From contig NZ_FMVS01000011.1 in assembly GCF_900102515.1 (NCBI RefSeq), forward strand, positions 62,001-126,000: 64,000 nt of DNA. The letters are read 5' to 3'. Numbering within the stretch: the stretch's first letter is position 1; every line of letters starts with the position of its first letter. Shown in pieces: positions 34,181-44,462 of this stretch. The DNA is from Butyrivibrio sp. INlla14. GTDB taxonomy: Bacteria; Bacillota; Clostridia; Lachnospirales; Lachnospiraceae. Made by a program: the position numbers and the translations under genes. The notes beneath the pieces were generated by a model. It was not told the DNA's origin and ran no database searches. It saw only the letters and a list, made by a program, of their open reading frames with translations.

Positions 34181-35473
34181 TTATAATGTTGCCATTACAA
34201 GAAGTATGCAGAACAGTACAACCACAGCTGCACGAACTAAGAGGCCAACAATAGCGCCCTTCTTGCACTTCTTATAATTTCTAATGTAGTTCTTCTTTCT
34301 AAATACAAATGCAGCAAGAAGACCAAGTATAGGAAGGAAGAATGAAAGAATTGTAAGCCATACACTTCCTGTATCATGAACAGGTGCGCTGAGGATCTCG
34401 CTGGACTCAACTTCCTCGTCGCCCATGAACTCTGTGTTCTTGGCTCTCTGCTTCTTAGCTTCCTCTGGATCAATAGTAACAGCCTGAATAGGCTTGTTCT
34501 CATCACGAAGCTTCTTGTATTCCTCAATTTCCTTCTTGTTACCATATACGAAATGGTTATGTCCGATATTTACAAGTTCAGGCTTATCCTCAGAATAATC
34601 ATGAACTGAAGGATCATAAGTAAACAGAACCTTGTTCTTCTCAAGTCTTGGATCTGGGATAGGAACCGCAGATATAAGAGACTTGGTATATGGATGAAGA
34701 GGATACTGGAAGAGTTCCTCTGTCTCAGCAACCTCAACGATATTACCCTTGTAGATAACACCGATACGATCAGAAATAAATCTTACGATTGAAAGGTCAT
34801 GCGCAATGAAGAGATATGAAACTCCTCTCTCCTTCTGGAACTTCTTAAGGAGGTTCAGAACCTGAGCTCTGATTGATACATCAAGAGCTGAAATAGGCTC
34901 ATCCGCAACTACAAGTTCTGGTTCCATAACCATTGCTCTTGCAAGACCGATACGCTGTCTCTGTCCACCAGAGAACTCGTGAGGGTAACGAGTAAGATGC
35001 TCAGGAAGAAGTCCAACCTCTTCGATCATCTTCTCTACCTTCTGTACTCTGTCTGCCTCGTTCTCGTACAGATGGAAGTTATATAGACCTTCTGAAATAA
35101 TATAATCTACAGTAGCTCTCTCATTAAGAGAAGCAGCAGGATCCTGGAATACCATCTGGATATTTCTAATAACTTCTCTATCAAGAGACTTGGAAATATT
35201 ACCAGAAATTCTCTCGCCCTTATACTGAATCTCACCAGCAGAAACAGGGTTAACTCTGATAACAGCACGACCAATAGTAGTCTTACCGGAACCAGACTCA
35301 CCTACAAGTGAGAATGTCTCGCCCTTATAAATATCAAAGCTTGCATCCTTAACAGCTTTGAATGCACTGTCTCCCTTTCCGAATGTGATGTCGATATTCT
35401 TCACAGAAAGGAGTATTTCTTTGCCTGTTTCTGGATCTATTGGACCATGTTCAGGAAATGAATTATTAGGCAT
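34181..35473 (-). CDS. oppF: Oligopeptide ABC transporter ATPase OppF with C-terminal membrane extension
   Basis: This 430-residue ATPase has Walker [10 protein letters not shown] (about 58-66), the Q-loop [10 protein letters not shown], the signature [14 protein letters not shown] and Walker [12 protein letters not shown]. The Opp C-terminal domain follows (about 260-330). An added ~80-residue tail holds two hydrophobic helices (about 375-427), so the subunit may itself be membrane-anchored. Normal OppF has about 310-330 residues. Its start overlaps the oppD stop by 8 bases, so the pair is translationally coupled. Confidence 0.9.
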   Translation of the reverse strand: MPNNSFPEHGPIDPETGKEILLSVKNIDITFGKGDSAFKAVKDASFDIYKGETFSLVGESGSGKTTIGRAVIRVNPVSAGEIQYKGERISGNISKSLDREVIRNIQMVFQDPAASLNERATVDYIISEGLYNFHLYENEADRVQKVEKMIEEVGLLPEHLTRYPHEFSGGQRQRIGLARAMVMEPELVVADEPISALDVSIRAQVLNLLKKFQKERGVSYLFIAHDLSIVRFISDRIGVIYKGNIVEVAETEELFQYPLHPYTKSLISAVPIPDPRLEKNKVLFTYDPSVHDYSEDKPELVNIGHNHFVYGNKKEIEEYKKLRDENKPIQAVTIDPEEAKKQRAKNTEFMGDEEVESSEILSAPVHDTGSVWLTILSFFLPILGLLAAFVFRKKNYIRNYKKCKKGAIVGLLVRAAVVVLFCILLVMATL

Positions 35474-37232
35474 TTTCAGAAACCTCCGTTACATTGTAAA
35501 TCTTTAAAAACTTCTCATGAATATTCCGGATAATTTCCGGCTTTTCAATCTTAGGTGCCCTTGGATCAAGAAGCCATGTCTTAGCATAATGTGTATCACT
35601 TACCTTGAACATAGGTGGCTGTTCAATTGTATCAATCTTAAGGCAATATGGATTACGTGGAGCAAAAGCATCTCCAATAATCTTGTTGTAAAGTGATGGT
35701 GGTGTACCAGTAATTGAGTAAAGCTCTGTATCTCTCTGAGCAAGCTGTGGAAGTGATGACAAAAGCGCCCATGTATATGGATGTCTTGAATCATAGAATA
35801 CATCTTCTACAGTACCAAGCTCTACTATCTGTCCGCCATAGAGTACTGCAACTCTGTCAGCGATATTAGCAACAACACCAAGGTCATGTGTAATGAATAC
35901 GATTGTGTAACCATATTCCTTCTGAAGATCCTTAAGAAGCTGAAGTATCTGAGCCTGAATAGTAACATCAAGAGCTGTTGTAGGCTCATCACAGATAAGG
36001 ATCTTAGGCTGACATGAAAGAGCGATAGCTATAACGATACGCTGTCTCATACCACCTGAATACTGGAATGGGTAATCATCAAAACGCTTCTCAGCATTAG
36101 GAATACCAACCTTCTTCATGATCTCTATAGCACGAACTCTAGCCTCTACCTCAGAGCAGTTCTGGTGCTTCATGATGATTGAAGTGATCTGCTTACCAAT
36201 AGTGATGATAGGGTTAAGTGATGTCATAGGATCCTGGAATACAGTGGCAATCTTCTTACCACGAGTCTGTCCCCAATCCTCTGGATCAGTAACTCTTGCA
36301 AGGTTGATGTGGATTCTGCCTGTAAGCTTTGTCTCTGCTTCATCAACAAGCTGACAATACATAACATTGTCAAAGAGCTTGATCTTAACTTCCTCATCTG
36401 CAATATTCTCGCCCATCTTAAGAGCTTTCTTGAAATCTGCAAGAAGTCTTGCAACATACTTTCTTCTCTTAGTATAGCCAAATCTACCAACTGAAAGATA
36501 GATTTCCTTGGCAATAACTGAATTACGGGCTACCTGCTCCTTGGTAACTGCCTTGGCAATCTCATTCTTGTACTGATCCTTGAGAGCCTGAAGCTTTCTG
36601 TTATAGTCAGCAAGGTAAGCTGCATTAGCTGCTACATCGGCCTTGTGCTGAGCGATAAGATTCTCTCTTTCCCTTAAGATAGCCTTGATCTCATCCTCAT
36701 AACCCTTTATCTTCTTCTCAGACTCTTTGATCTTATCCTTTTCTTTCTTAGGATCAAAGGTCTGCTTTAAGTTAAATTCCTCTGTCTTCTTGAACTTAAC
36801 GTCTGCGATTCTCTTGTTGAACTCCTGATCCTTCTCATCTGAAAGAGTCTCTTTAGCTCTCTTTTCTGATTCAAGATCAAGGATTTTCTTGTAAGTGTCT
36901 GCGCCAAATTCAAGTGGTGAATAAGCATTAAGCTTGTCTGTGATAGAGTTAAGCTCTCTCTTACCAGCTGCGTTAAGAGTAACGATAGTATTGGAAAGCT
37001 CCTCATCGTTGAAAATGATATCACCATTGCTGATAAATCCGTTAGAATCAAGCATTCCGGCGAAAGTCTTAGTAAATACTGACTTACCAGATCCTGACTC
37101 ACCTACGATGGCAATGGATTCATTCTCGTAAATATCAAGTGAAATACCGCGAATAGCTGTAAGAATACGGCCTCTTACACGGAATTTAACTTCCAAATCT
37201 TTAACTGATAATAATACTTTCTTATCTTCCAT
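35466..37232 (-). CDS. oppD: Oligopeptide ABC transporter ATPase OppD with large internal insertion
   Basis: This 588-residue ATPase has Walker A GESGSGKS at residues 44-51, but the Q-loop ([11 protein letters not shown]) is only reached near residue 330. In standard OppD the two are about 50 residues apart. The intervening ~230 residues are Lys/Glu-rich, mostly helical and coiled-coil-like. The signature YSGGMRQR, Walker [13 protein letters not shown] and the C-terminal peptide-transporter domain are intact, so it should still be active. The start is set at 37232 (MEDKKVLL), 14 bases after oppC ends; an ATG at 37274 overlaps oppC. Confidence 0.9.
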   Translation of the reverse strand: MEDKKVLLSVKDLEVKFRVRGRILTAIRGISLDIYENESIAIVGESGSGKSVFTKTFAGMLDSNGFISNGDIIFNDEELSNTIVTLNAAGKRELNSITDKLNAYSPLEFGADTYKKILDLESEKRAKETLSDEKDQEFNKRIADVKFKKTEEFNLKQTFDPKKEKDKIKESEKKIKGYEDEIKAILRERENLIAQHKADVAANAAYLADYNRKLQALKDQYKNEIAKAVTKEQVARNSVIAKEIYLSVGRFGYTKRRKYVARLLADFKKALKMGENIADEEVKIKLFDNVMYCQLVDEAETKLTGRIHINLARVTDPEDWGQTRGKKIATVFQDPMTSLNPIITIGKQITSIIMKHQNCSEVEARVRAIEIMKKVGIPNAEKRFDDYPFQYSGGMRQRIVIAIALSCQPKILICDEPTTALDVTIQAQILQLLKDLQKEYGYTIVFITHDLGVVANIADRVAVLYGGQIVELGTVEDVFYDSRHPYTWALLSSLPQLAQRDTELYSITGTPPSLYNKIIGDAFAPRNPYCLKIDTIEQPPMFKVSDTHYAKTWLLDPRAPKIEKPEIIRNIHEKFLKIYNVTEVSENA

Positions 37233-37245
37233 TTTCCCGTTTTCC

Positions 37246-38223
37246 TTACATATGTGTTCTAGGGTCTGATGCATCGCCCAAATTCTGTCCTGTTACATAA
37301 AGAGCAACCGTGATGATTGAAGCAATTACTACAGGGCTCCAGAACTCAAACTGCCAGCCAGGAGTTACCATAGCACTCTCCGCTTCATAGATAAGTCTAC
37401 CAAGAGACATATCTGACATACCCATACCAATATAAGCAAGGAATACCTCATATGAAATATATGAAGGAATCTCAACTGCAAGAAGTGTAACAATTACTGA
37501 TGTCATGAATGGCAAGATATTCTTGGTTGCGATTCTTGTAATAGGTGTTCCAAGGCATTTGCTGGCAAGGTTATATTCTCTATCTCTGATAATGATAACC
37601 TGTGTTCTGATGAAATAAGCAATAAACAGCCAACCAGTAATTGTAAGAGCAAATACCATTGACCAGAAGCTTGGTGAAAGGATAAGTACAAGTACTGAAA
37701 TAAGAAGGATCTGAGGAACGTTACCTACGATGTTGTAAACCTCCATCATAAACATATCGATCTTCTTACTAAATCCCCAAATAGCACCAACCAAAACACC
37801 AACCGTCATATTGATGGCAGCGCAGATAAATGCCAGGGAAATTGATATTCTTGAACCTGTCCAGATAGCATCAAATGTTGACTGTCCTGAAGCTCCAGAA
37901 CCAAGTATCCAGTGAATATTGTATCCAAACTTCTTCATAGCCGCACCAGGCATAAGATGCTTGGCTGTAGAATCCAGAAGATTTCCGAATCTATCGTAGC
38001 TTATAAGTGATGGATAAATATATGCAAATAAAATAATAAATGCAAGTAGTGAAAGAATAACTATATTTATTTTCTTCTTGAAGAACACTCTAAATACTGA
38101 TCTCCAGTATGAATATCTTGGAGCTGTGATCTTCTCTGACTCAAGACTGTTGTGGTCTACGCGAGCAAAAAGCTCTTCATCTGTCATTCCCTCTACTGTA
38201 AAAAGAGAATCTTTATTTTCCAT
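37246..38223 (-). CDS. oppC: Oligopeptide ABC transporter permease OppC
   Basis: This permease of about 325 residues has an N-terminal cytoplasmic stretch with an OppC-N helix (IVILSLLAFIILFAYIYPSL). Five more helices follow, with the EAA-like loop for ATPase contact (ASKCLGTPITRIATKNILP). The start is set at 38223 because GGAG lies 9 bases upstream; earlier ATGs exist at 38229 and 38289. It overlaps oppB only if the longer form is used. Confidence 0.88.
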   Translation of the reverse strand: MENKDSLFTVEGMTDEELFARVDHNSLESEKITAPRYSYWRSVFRVFFKKKINIVILSLLAFIILFAYIYPSLISYDRFGNLLDSTAKHLMPGAAMKKFGYNIHWILGSGASGQSTFDAIWTGSRISISLAFICAAINMTVGVLVGAIWGFSKKIDMFMMEVYNIVGNVPQILLISVLVLILSPSFWSMVFALTITGWLFIAYFIRTQVIIIRDREYNLASKCLGTPITRIATKNILPFMTSVIVTLLAVEIPSYISYEVFLAYIGMGMSDMSLGRLIYEAESAMVTPGWQFEFWSPVVIASIITVALYVTGQNLGDASDPRTHM

Positions 38224-38251
38224 TGTCATTGTCTCCGTTCTACTTAATATA

Positions 38252-39829
38252 TTACCTAGCTTTTCCTGTGTAGCTGATTCGTGGATCAACTATAGAAATA
38301 AGTACGTCACCAGCAATGATGCTCACTACTGAAAGAATTGCGTAGAAAAGTGTTACACCAACGATAACACCATTATCATACTGGTTAATAGCAACTGTAA
38401 GCAGGTTACCTGCACCAGGTACTACATAAACACGCTCTGTAATAATAGCTCCAACAATAGATCCCAGGATACCAGCAGGTACGCCGTGGATGATCGGAAT
38501 AGCTGCATTCTTGAGAATGTGCTTTCTAAATATCTCGCTCTCTGTAAGACCACCAGATCTTGCAAACTTGACATAATCTGAATTCATCTGGTCGATCATA
38601 TATCTACGGAGCCATTTCATTGTATCAGCTATAGGCTTAAGTGCCAGAGATACAATAGGAAGTACATATACCATCTTGCTGGTAGCTTGAATATCAAACG
38701 TAGTAGGGAAGCCAAGCTTACCACCGATAGCCTTAAACAGGAAGATATAAGCAAGTGAAGGAACAGCTACAATAAATACTATGTAAAGTGTTCCAATCTT
38801 ATCAACGAGCTTATCCTTGTGTCTGGCCATTGCAATTCCAAGCGGAATACCAATAAGGTACATAAGAAGAACTGCAATAATACCAATCGAGAAAGAATAT
38901 CCAATCTTGGACTTACCATTCTTGAAAGTATTAACACTTGTGTAGTCATCTGTGAATCTGTCTGAGTTAACCTTGTTGGTCTCTCTAGAGCCATAAGAGA
39001 ATACAGCAGTATGAAGATCATCAGCTGATTCCTCTGTAAGTCCTGTAGGGAATGTAGTTGTCTGCATTACATATGAACCCTGTTTCTTGGTCATTGTATC
39101 AAATACATCAATACCCTGATTGACTGCATAAGACTTACCAAGATTAAGTGTAAAGAGGTTCTGATGTACAAATGGGAACTGCTTGTCTACATATAACAAG
39201 TATTTGTGATATGTACCGTTACCCATAATAGCTGGTGCAAATGTGCTGCCACCATAAACAGGATCATGGAGAGTAAATGTGATCTTCCTCTCTCCTATAT
39301 CTATATCTTCATCAACATAGTGAATATTATCAACATTAAAAAGGCTTGTAATATATGTGATCAGTCTATGCGTGATAGGATAATCCTTGGACGCAAAGAG
39401 CTGTTGTGCTCCACCGTTAGCATATTTCTTGGGTGATACCATAATGGCGTTACATCTTACTACAGTGTAACCGTTGGCATCGCAATATTCCTGGAACTTC
39501 TGAACATACTCAGCTGTAAGTTCGCTGTCGTTCTCAGGCTTCTTACCAATTGAGGCAGCCTTAACTCTGGTCTCCTCATCAAGTTCTCCCTGTTCCTGGA
39601 GCATGATCAAATAATCCTGATATGTAAGGAGGTCAAGATATCCATACTCCTCCCACTTTCTGTACATGTAGGCAGTCTTCTCGTTATTGCCATAGTTCTT
39701 AAAGACATTATCCTGAGCAAAGATCAGGTTTCTGTCCAGCATGGTATAGATCATTATCATTACGATAGTAACAACAACGAATGATGAAATAAGTCCATGC
39801 AATAGTCTTTTCAATACATACTTAGTCAT
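38252..39829 (-). CDS. oppB: Oligopeptide ABC transporter permease OppB with large external insert
   Basis: This 525-residue permease starts with a membrane helix (about 9-30). A hydrophilic stretch of about 270 residues (about 35-305) follows, then five helices and the conserved ATPase-contact loop (FARSGGLTESEIFRKHILKNA). Ordinary OppB has about 306 residues, so the loop between helix 1 and 2 is hugely enlarged and should lie outside the membrane. AAAGGG lies 8 bases before the ATG. A stem-loop separates it from oppA. Confidence 0.9.
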   Translation of the reverse strand: MTKYVLKRLLHGLISSFVVVTIVMIMIYTMLDRNLIFAQDNVFKNYGNNEKTAYMYRKWEEYGYLDLLTYQDYLIMLQEQGELDEETRVKAASIGKKPENDSELTAEYVQKFQEYCDANGYTVVRCNAIMVSPKKYANGGAQQLFASKDYPITHRLITYITSLFNVDNIHYVDEDIDIGERKITFTLHDPVYGGSTFAPAIMGNGTYHKYLLYVDKQFPFVHQNLFTLNLGKSYAVNQGIDVFDTMTKKQGSYVMQTTTFPTGLTEESADDLHTAVFSYGSRETNKVNSDRFTDDYTSVNTFKNGKSKIGYSFSIGIIAVLLMYLIGIPLGIAMARHKDKLVDKIGTLYIVFIVAVPSLAYIFLFKAIGGKLGFPTTFDIQATSKMVYVLPIVSLALKPIADTMKWLRRYMIDQMNSDYVKFARSGGLTESEIFRKHILKNAAIPIIHGVPAGILGSIVGAIITERVYVVPGAGNLLTVAINQYDNGVIVGVTLFYAILSVVSIIAGDVLISIVDPRISYTGKAR

Positions 39830-39926
39830 AGCTTTTTCCCTTTGCGGTAGATAATTATTGTATAGCTGTAATATGTGGTTTATGAAAATTTAATAAATAC
39901 ACAGCCACAACATTATACAACATAAT

Positions 39927-39963
39927 GGAGAAAGTGGGAAGATGAAATTCCCACTTTCTCCAA
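39927..39963 (-). other. Intercistronic hairpin between oppA and oppB
   Basis: A 15-bp perfect stem (39927-39941 with 39949-39963) and 7-base loop follow the oppA stop. The minus strand then continues TTATGTTGT, too poor in T for a full terminator. It probably stabilises oppA mRNA or partly stops transcription so that the binding protein exceeds the permeases. Confidence 0.75.
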
Positions 39964-40011
39964 TTTTATTTGCAATATCCTATTACAAATCAAATCAGAA
40001 TTGAGTACTAA

Positions 40012-42288
40012 TTAGAATACTCCAAGGCTCTTAACCATGTATCCTGCATAATCAGGAAGCATTGTGTCAAGATATGTCTGAGGATCACCATAGTCAGGAC
40101 CCCATCCGGAAACATCCATCATATCAGCGTTCATCTCATAACCATACTCTGGATAGTATCCAGCGTATAACCAGTCATCCTGAGATTCACACTTAACAAG
40201 ATTGATAACAACCTGTCCGTCAAGTGATGTCTCTACAGACTGCTTAAGAGCATTAGCTCTGTTTGTGTAAACCTCTGATCCTGAGAAATAAGGAAGGTCG
40301 ATCTGGATTGGGTTCTCTTTAGAGATCTCAACGCCCTGAGTTGCAAGCTGCTCAACAGCCTTTGTAAGCTCTGCCTTAGCATATGTAGGATTGTACCATC
40401 CATCATATCCGTCTGATGAACCAACGCCATCAGCTGCTGTAGGATCCCAAGCCTTAACTTCTACGCCGTCAGCATCAAGCTGAGCCTGTACGATCTCACC
40501 ATAATTTGTTCCAGCAGCAAATGTTGTAGCTGTTCCATTGATATCAACTGTAACTTCCTCAGGAAGTGTTACAAATGTACCAGGTGTGTAAGAGTTTCTA
40601 AGGTTGTTAAGCTTAAGGTCTTCGCCTTCTCTCTGAGCATTGTAAGATGCTCTGTCAAGAGATGTTACAAGTGCAAGTCTGAAGTCCTTGTTCTGCATAG
40701 CAACAAATGTTCTCTGTGCATCCCATACAGTCTTAGAAGACTTTGTAACTGTAGCGTCATTAAAGTTTGCGAATCCCTTACGGTTTGTATTGATAAATCC
40801 GCAGTATGTTGTAGCTTCTGTATCAGTAACAATTACATTCTTGTCAAAGTTACCATCAGCCTTAGCTGTCTCAATTGTTGATGTATTAAGAGCAACAGAT
40901 GTAAGTGTTCCAGCAAGACAGTCATTGTATGCCTTTGTTACATCTGTACCATCCTCAAATACCCAGTTAAGAGTCTTGATGTTCTGGTTGTCCTTGTTCC
41001 AGTATGAAGGATTAGCCTTCATAACGATTGAGTTGCCTTCTGTGTAACTTGTTACAAGGAATGGTCCGCAGTAAGCAATGTGGTCTGGATCTGTACCATA
41101 GTTACCTGATCCTGTTCCCTGACCAAACTGTCCGCCCTGTCCTTCATAGTATGATCTTGAAAGAGGAGCAAATACACCGTAGCTAAGCATTGTAAGGAAG
41201 TAAGGAGTATCCTGAGTAAGTGTATACTCAAGTGTGTAATCATCAACTGCCTTAACACCTACTGTAGAGAAGTCTGTTGACTCGCCATTGATATACTCGT
41301 TAGCACCTACGATAACGCCCTGTACAAGGTACTCAAGACCGCCCATAGCGTCCATCATGTGCTGCATACCAGCTACGAAATCGTCAGCTGTAAGATCTGC
41401 AACTTCTCTTCCCTGTGAATCAACCCACTTAACACCTTCACGGATGTGGAATGTGTATGTAAGTCCATCATCAGAAACCTCATAGCTCTCTGCAAGAGCA
41501 GGCTGCTGAACATTCTCAGCATCATACTCCATAAGGCCATCATAGAGGTTTACAAGCTTCTCAGAATCAGCTGATCTTGATGTTGCAAGAACATCCCATG
41601 TCTTAGCATCAGATGTGTTTGGATAGTTGAAAGTATCTGTTAATGTGTAGCCCTTCTCTTCAAGATACTTCTTAGCCTCTTCCTGGTATGTGCCAGTTCC
41701 CTTAAGCTCTTCAAGTTTTTCCTTAAGTGCTACATAATCCTCTTTAGCGATGAAATCTGTAACAGCGATTACGTTGTGCAAACGATATTCATCATTTCCC
41801 CAAAGAGTAGTTGTAACAGAACCAGGAGCATGTCTTCTAACAGCATAGTTACCACCACGAGTTGAAAGTGGAATAAATACACCAGATCCAAGGAGCTTAC
41901 CTTCAGCTAAAGCCATAAGAGCATAACGCTCAGAGATATTATCTGTCTCAAGTGACTTCTGATACTCTTCGTTGAACTCTCCAAGGATTCTGTTGTAAAC
42001 AGTTGTTGACTCTTCCTGATAACCATCTACATCCCAAAGCTCTGAGTATGCATCACATGCAAGACGTGTATCCTCTTCTACTCCTACAAGTGTTGGTAAA
42101 TCTGAATCTGCCTCAGCTGTCTCTGCAGGAGCCTCTGTAGCTTCTGTTGCAGCTGTATCTGTAGATTCGCTTGTCTGCGCAGCAGGTGTGTCTGTCGCAG
42201 GAGCCTGTCCCTGAGTACATCCAGCTAAAAGAGAAGCTGACATAGATGTAGCAGCAAGTAAGGCGATTACTCTGTTGTACTTCTTCAT
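40012..42288 (-). CDS. oppA: Oligopeptide ABC transporter substrate-binding lipoprotein OppA
   Basis: This 758-residue SBP-family-5 lipoprotein has a signal peptide ending in the lipobox LLAGC (Cys24). A Thr/Ala/Glu-rich linker follows, then the binding domain (LAESYEVSDDGLTYTFHIREGVKWVDSQGR, near 245-275). It should be anchored on the outer membrane face and deliver peptides to OppBCDF. It is longer than the usual 540-600 residues, with about 120 extra residues before the binding core. The start is set at 42288 (MKKYNRVI), with GGAGG upstream; the frame is open to 42351. Confidence 0.92.
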   Translation of the reverse strand: MKKYNRVIALLAATSMSASLLAGCTQGQAPATDTPAAQTSESTDTAATEATEAPAETAEADSDLPTLVGVEEDTRLACDAYSELWDVDGYQEESTTVYNRILGEFNEEYQKSLETDNISERYALMALAEGKLLGSGVFIPLSTRGGNYAVRRHAPGSVTTTLWGNDEYRLHNVIAVTDFIAKEDYVALKEKLEELKGTGTYQEEAKKYLEEKGYTLTDTFNYPNTSDAKTWDVLATSRSADSEKLVNLYDGLMEYDAENVQQPALAESYEVSDDGLTYTFHIREGVKWVDSQGREVADLTADDFVAGMQHMMDAMGGLEYLVQGVIVGANEYINGESTDFSTVGVKAVDDYTLEYTLTQDTPYFLTMLSYGVFAPLSRSYYEGQGGQFGQGTGSGNYGTDPDHIAYCGPFLVTSYTEGNSIVMKANPSYWNKDNQNIKTLNWVFEDGTDVTKAYNDCLAGTLTSVALNTSTIETAKADGNFDKNVIVTDTEATTYCGFINTNRKGFANFNDATVTKSSKTVWDAQRTFVAMQNKDFRLALVTSLDRASYNAQREGEDLKLNNLRNSYTPGTFVTLPEEVTVDINGTATTFAAGTNYGEIVQAQLDADGVEVKAWDPTAADGVGSSDGYDGWYNPTYAKAELTKAVEQLATQGVEISKENPIQIDLPYFSGSEVYTNRANALKQSVETSLDGQVVINLVKCESQDDWLYAGYYPEYGYEMNADMMDVSGWGPDYGDPQTYLDTMLPDYAGYMVKSLGVF

Positions 42289-42440
42289 AATTTTCCTCCA
42301 TTCGTAATAAGAAAATATATAAAAATAGCTACTTGTATCGTGAAGATCCAAATAGCACTTTTTATCAAAAGATTATGTTCCCCACCTAGAAATATTCGTA
42401 AAAACGTCTTTGTTTTTACCCATTTTCAAACTTGTATACA

Positions 42441-42469
42441 ATTATACTACCTAGCTTAAAATAAATCAA
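42441..42469 (-). promoter_or_regulatory. Promoter of the opp operon
   Basis: On the minus strand TTGATT (42464-42469) and TATAAT (42441-42446) have an exact 17-base spacer. A palindrome ttgtatacaa (42432-42441) overlaps the expected start site. The leader to oppA would be about 145 bases. The rest of the gap (42470-42712) is AT-rich and shows nothing else I can support. Confidence 0.65.
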
Positions 42470-42712
42470 TATAAGATTCGGTATTAAACTATAACGATTA
42501 CTTATAGCTTCTGATCGCTTTTCGTTAAGTTAAAGTTTAACAGTTTAAAGTGATGTGTTGTTACAATAATAAACCATATTGATTAATTTTGCTACACTTT
42601 TTTTACAAAATTTTTATTTTTGTAATTTCGTTATTGATTCTGGTCAAGTTTAGCCCCTAAATCACATTAATTTCACTTTGAATTTTTTGCGAAGATAAGC
42701 TTATTTAAGGGC

Positions 42713-42750
42713 AAAAAATAACAGCCTCCGGATTAAGCTCCAGGGGCTGT
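42713..42750 (-). terminator. Terminator of uxaB
   Basis: A stem of acagcct (42721-42727) with gggctgt (42744-42750), extended by an imperfect inner stem, is followed on the minus strand by TATTTTTTG. It lies about 100 bases past the uxaB stop. Confidence 0.75.
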
Positions 42751-42851
42751 CATATATGTGAATATCAAACTAAAAATTTAGCCAATACCTACTATATTAA
42801 TTGTATTGCAATTTCCAATTGCTATCTACCATCATCAGATAATCAGAAAAC

Positions 42852-44354
42852 TTATAGGCAACTAGCGTATGCAGCTTCTGCTCCTTCTGTATGGATCTTC
42901 TTGAGATCTGCAATTACAGCATCTGTAAGACCGGAAATCTTGTTAAGATCCTGATCCCACATTTTCTCATTAGAAAGAACTGCCTTAACAAGGTCCTCTT
43001 CTGAATCATTTCTGTGATCATAGAAGAACTCAAGAGCCCATCTGTCATCACTTACAGTATAAGTATTGCCTGCAGGTCTCTTACATACAAGGCCAGCATC
43101 TGTAAGCTCCTGAACATCGCTTGAATAGAATGCGATGTAAGCAGCAAGTGACATTGTAAGGCATACAGGAAGTTTGCCGTTCTTGTCAATGTACTGAAGG
43201 AAAGATGGCATATTTCTAGCCTTCCACTTACTTGTTGAGTTAAGTGAAATAGACATAAGCTCGTGATTTACAAAAGGATTGTTGAAACGGTCCTTAACTG
43301 CTGCAGCAAACTCATTGAGGTCATTCTCATCAAGGTGATCTACAAGAGTAGGAATAACTTCCTCACTCAGCATCTTATTCATAAAACCAGCAACATTGTC
43401 ATTGTGCATACAATCACGGACAATATCAAATCCAGCGAGATATGCACCAAGAACAAAACCTGTGTGCGCACCATTAAGAATACGAACCTTGCGGTGTTTG
43501 TATGGCATAACATCCGGAACAACATGAACATTAACTCCAGCCTTCTTGAATGGAAGTCTGTCCTCAAGTCCCTCTGGTCCCTCTATGATCCATACACCAA
43601 AGATTTCGCCAACATCAATAAGCTCATCGTGATAGCCATTGATCTTCTCAAGCTCTTCAACTTCCTTAGGATCACGAATTCTACCAGGAACAATTCTGTC
43701 TACAAGAGTTGAGCAGAAAATATTCTCCTCGTTAACCCAAGTCTTGAAGCCTTCCTCAAGCTTCCACTGATCAATATACTGGTTGACGCACTTAAGAAGC
43801 TCTTTACCATTGTTGTCAATAAGCTCGCAGGAAAGAACTACTATGCCCTTCTTGCCTGCCTTGTATCTTGCAAAAAGAACCTGTGTAAGCTTGCCAGGGA
43901 AGCTTGCAGCTGGAACATCTTCAAAGTTACAAGCTGGATCATAGTTAATACCAGCTTCTGTTGTATTAGAAGCAATGATGTCAAGCTCATCAGAAACAGC
44001 TATCTCCATCATCTTGTCATAATCTGCCTTGTTGTAAGGATTAAGACAGCAGTCTACAGCAGAGATAACACGCTTTGCATCAACCTTCTGTCCATTCTCG
44101 CTTCCACGAAGATACAGAGTATAGAGACCTTCCTGCTTGTTAATAAGCTCTGTAAGTCCCATCTCAATAGGCTGTACAAGTGCTACCTTGCCGTTAAAGC
44201 CAGCCTTTTCATTACTAATATCAAAAAAGTAGTCAACAAACGCACGCATAAAGTTGCCTTCACCAAACTGAAGTACTCTTACAGGTGCCTCTTTGCATAC
44301 ATAACCCTCATAGCCAGACTTAGCTAATACATCATAGTTTAATAAATCCATCAT
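42852..44354 (-). CDS. uxaB: Tagaturonate reductase (altronate oxidoreductase)
   Basis: This ~500-residue NAD-dependent enzyme interconverts tagaturonate and altronate in galacturonate (pectin) breakdown. The start LQFGEGNFMRAF, the SNTTEAGI block, the RVNI-like KVRILNGAHTG and the DIVRDCMHND stretch identify the UxaB branch of the mannitol-dehydrogenase superfamily. AGGAGG lies 6 bases before the ATG at 44354. It is transcribed alone behind two cre-like sites, which suits a carbon-catabolite-repressed sugar-acid enzyme. Other uxa/kdg genes are not in view. Confidence 0.92.
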   Translation of the reverse strand: MMDLLNYDVLAKSGYEGYVCKEAPVRVLQFGEGNFMRAFVDYFFDISNEKAGFNGKVALVQPIEMGLTELINKQEGLYTLYLRGSENGQKVDAKRVISAVDCCLNPYNKADYDKMMEIAVSDELDIIASNTTEAGINYDPACNFEDVPAASFPGKLTQVLFARYKAGKKGIVVLSCELIDNNGKELLKCVNQYIDQWKLEEGFKTWVNEENIFCSTLVDRIVPGRIRDPKEVEELEKINGYHDELIDVGEIFGVWIIEGPEGLEDRLPFKKAGVNVHVVPDVMPYKHRKVRILNGAHTGFVLGAYLAGFDIVRDCMHNDNVAGFMNKMLSEEVIPTLVDHLDENDLNEFAAAVKDRFNNPFVNHELMSISLNSTSKWKARNMPSFLQYIDKNGKLPVCLTMSLAAYIAFYSSDVQELTDAGLVCKRPAGNTYTVSDDRWALEFFYDHRNDSEEDLVKAVLSNEKMWDQDLNKISGLTDAVIADLKKIHTEGAEAAYASCL

Positions 44355-44371
44355 CAAAATCCTCCTAAATT

Positions 44372-44385
44372 GTAAGCGCTTTCAA
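44372..44385 (-). promoter_or_regulatory. CcpA-like cre site, uxaB leader
   Basis: TGAAAGCGCTTACA on the minus strand matches the catabolite-responsive consensus. It lies 17 bases before the start codon, where bound CcpA would block transcription. Confidence 0.65.
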
Positions 44386-44431
44386 ATCGCTTCAAAACGA
44401 ATTTTTACTAATAATGTTATATCATATTTAT

Positions 44432-44445
44432 GTAAGCGTTTACAA
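44432..44445 (-). promoter_or_regulatory. CcpA-like cre site, uxaB promoter
   Basis: TGTAAGCGTTTACA, a near-perfect 14-base palindrome, lies 60 bases (centre to centre) upstream of the first site. It overlaps a plausible -35 (TTGTAA). A LacI-family operator for a dedicated uronate regulator is an alternative. Confidence 0.65.
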
Positions 44446-44462
44446 TAGCAAATTTTGTTTTT

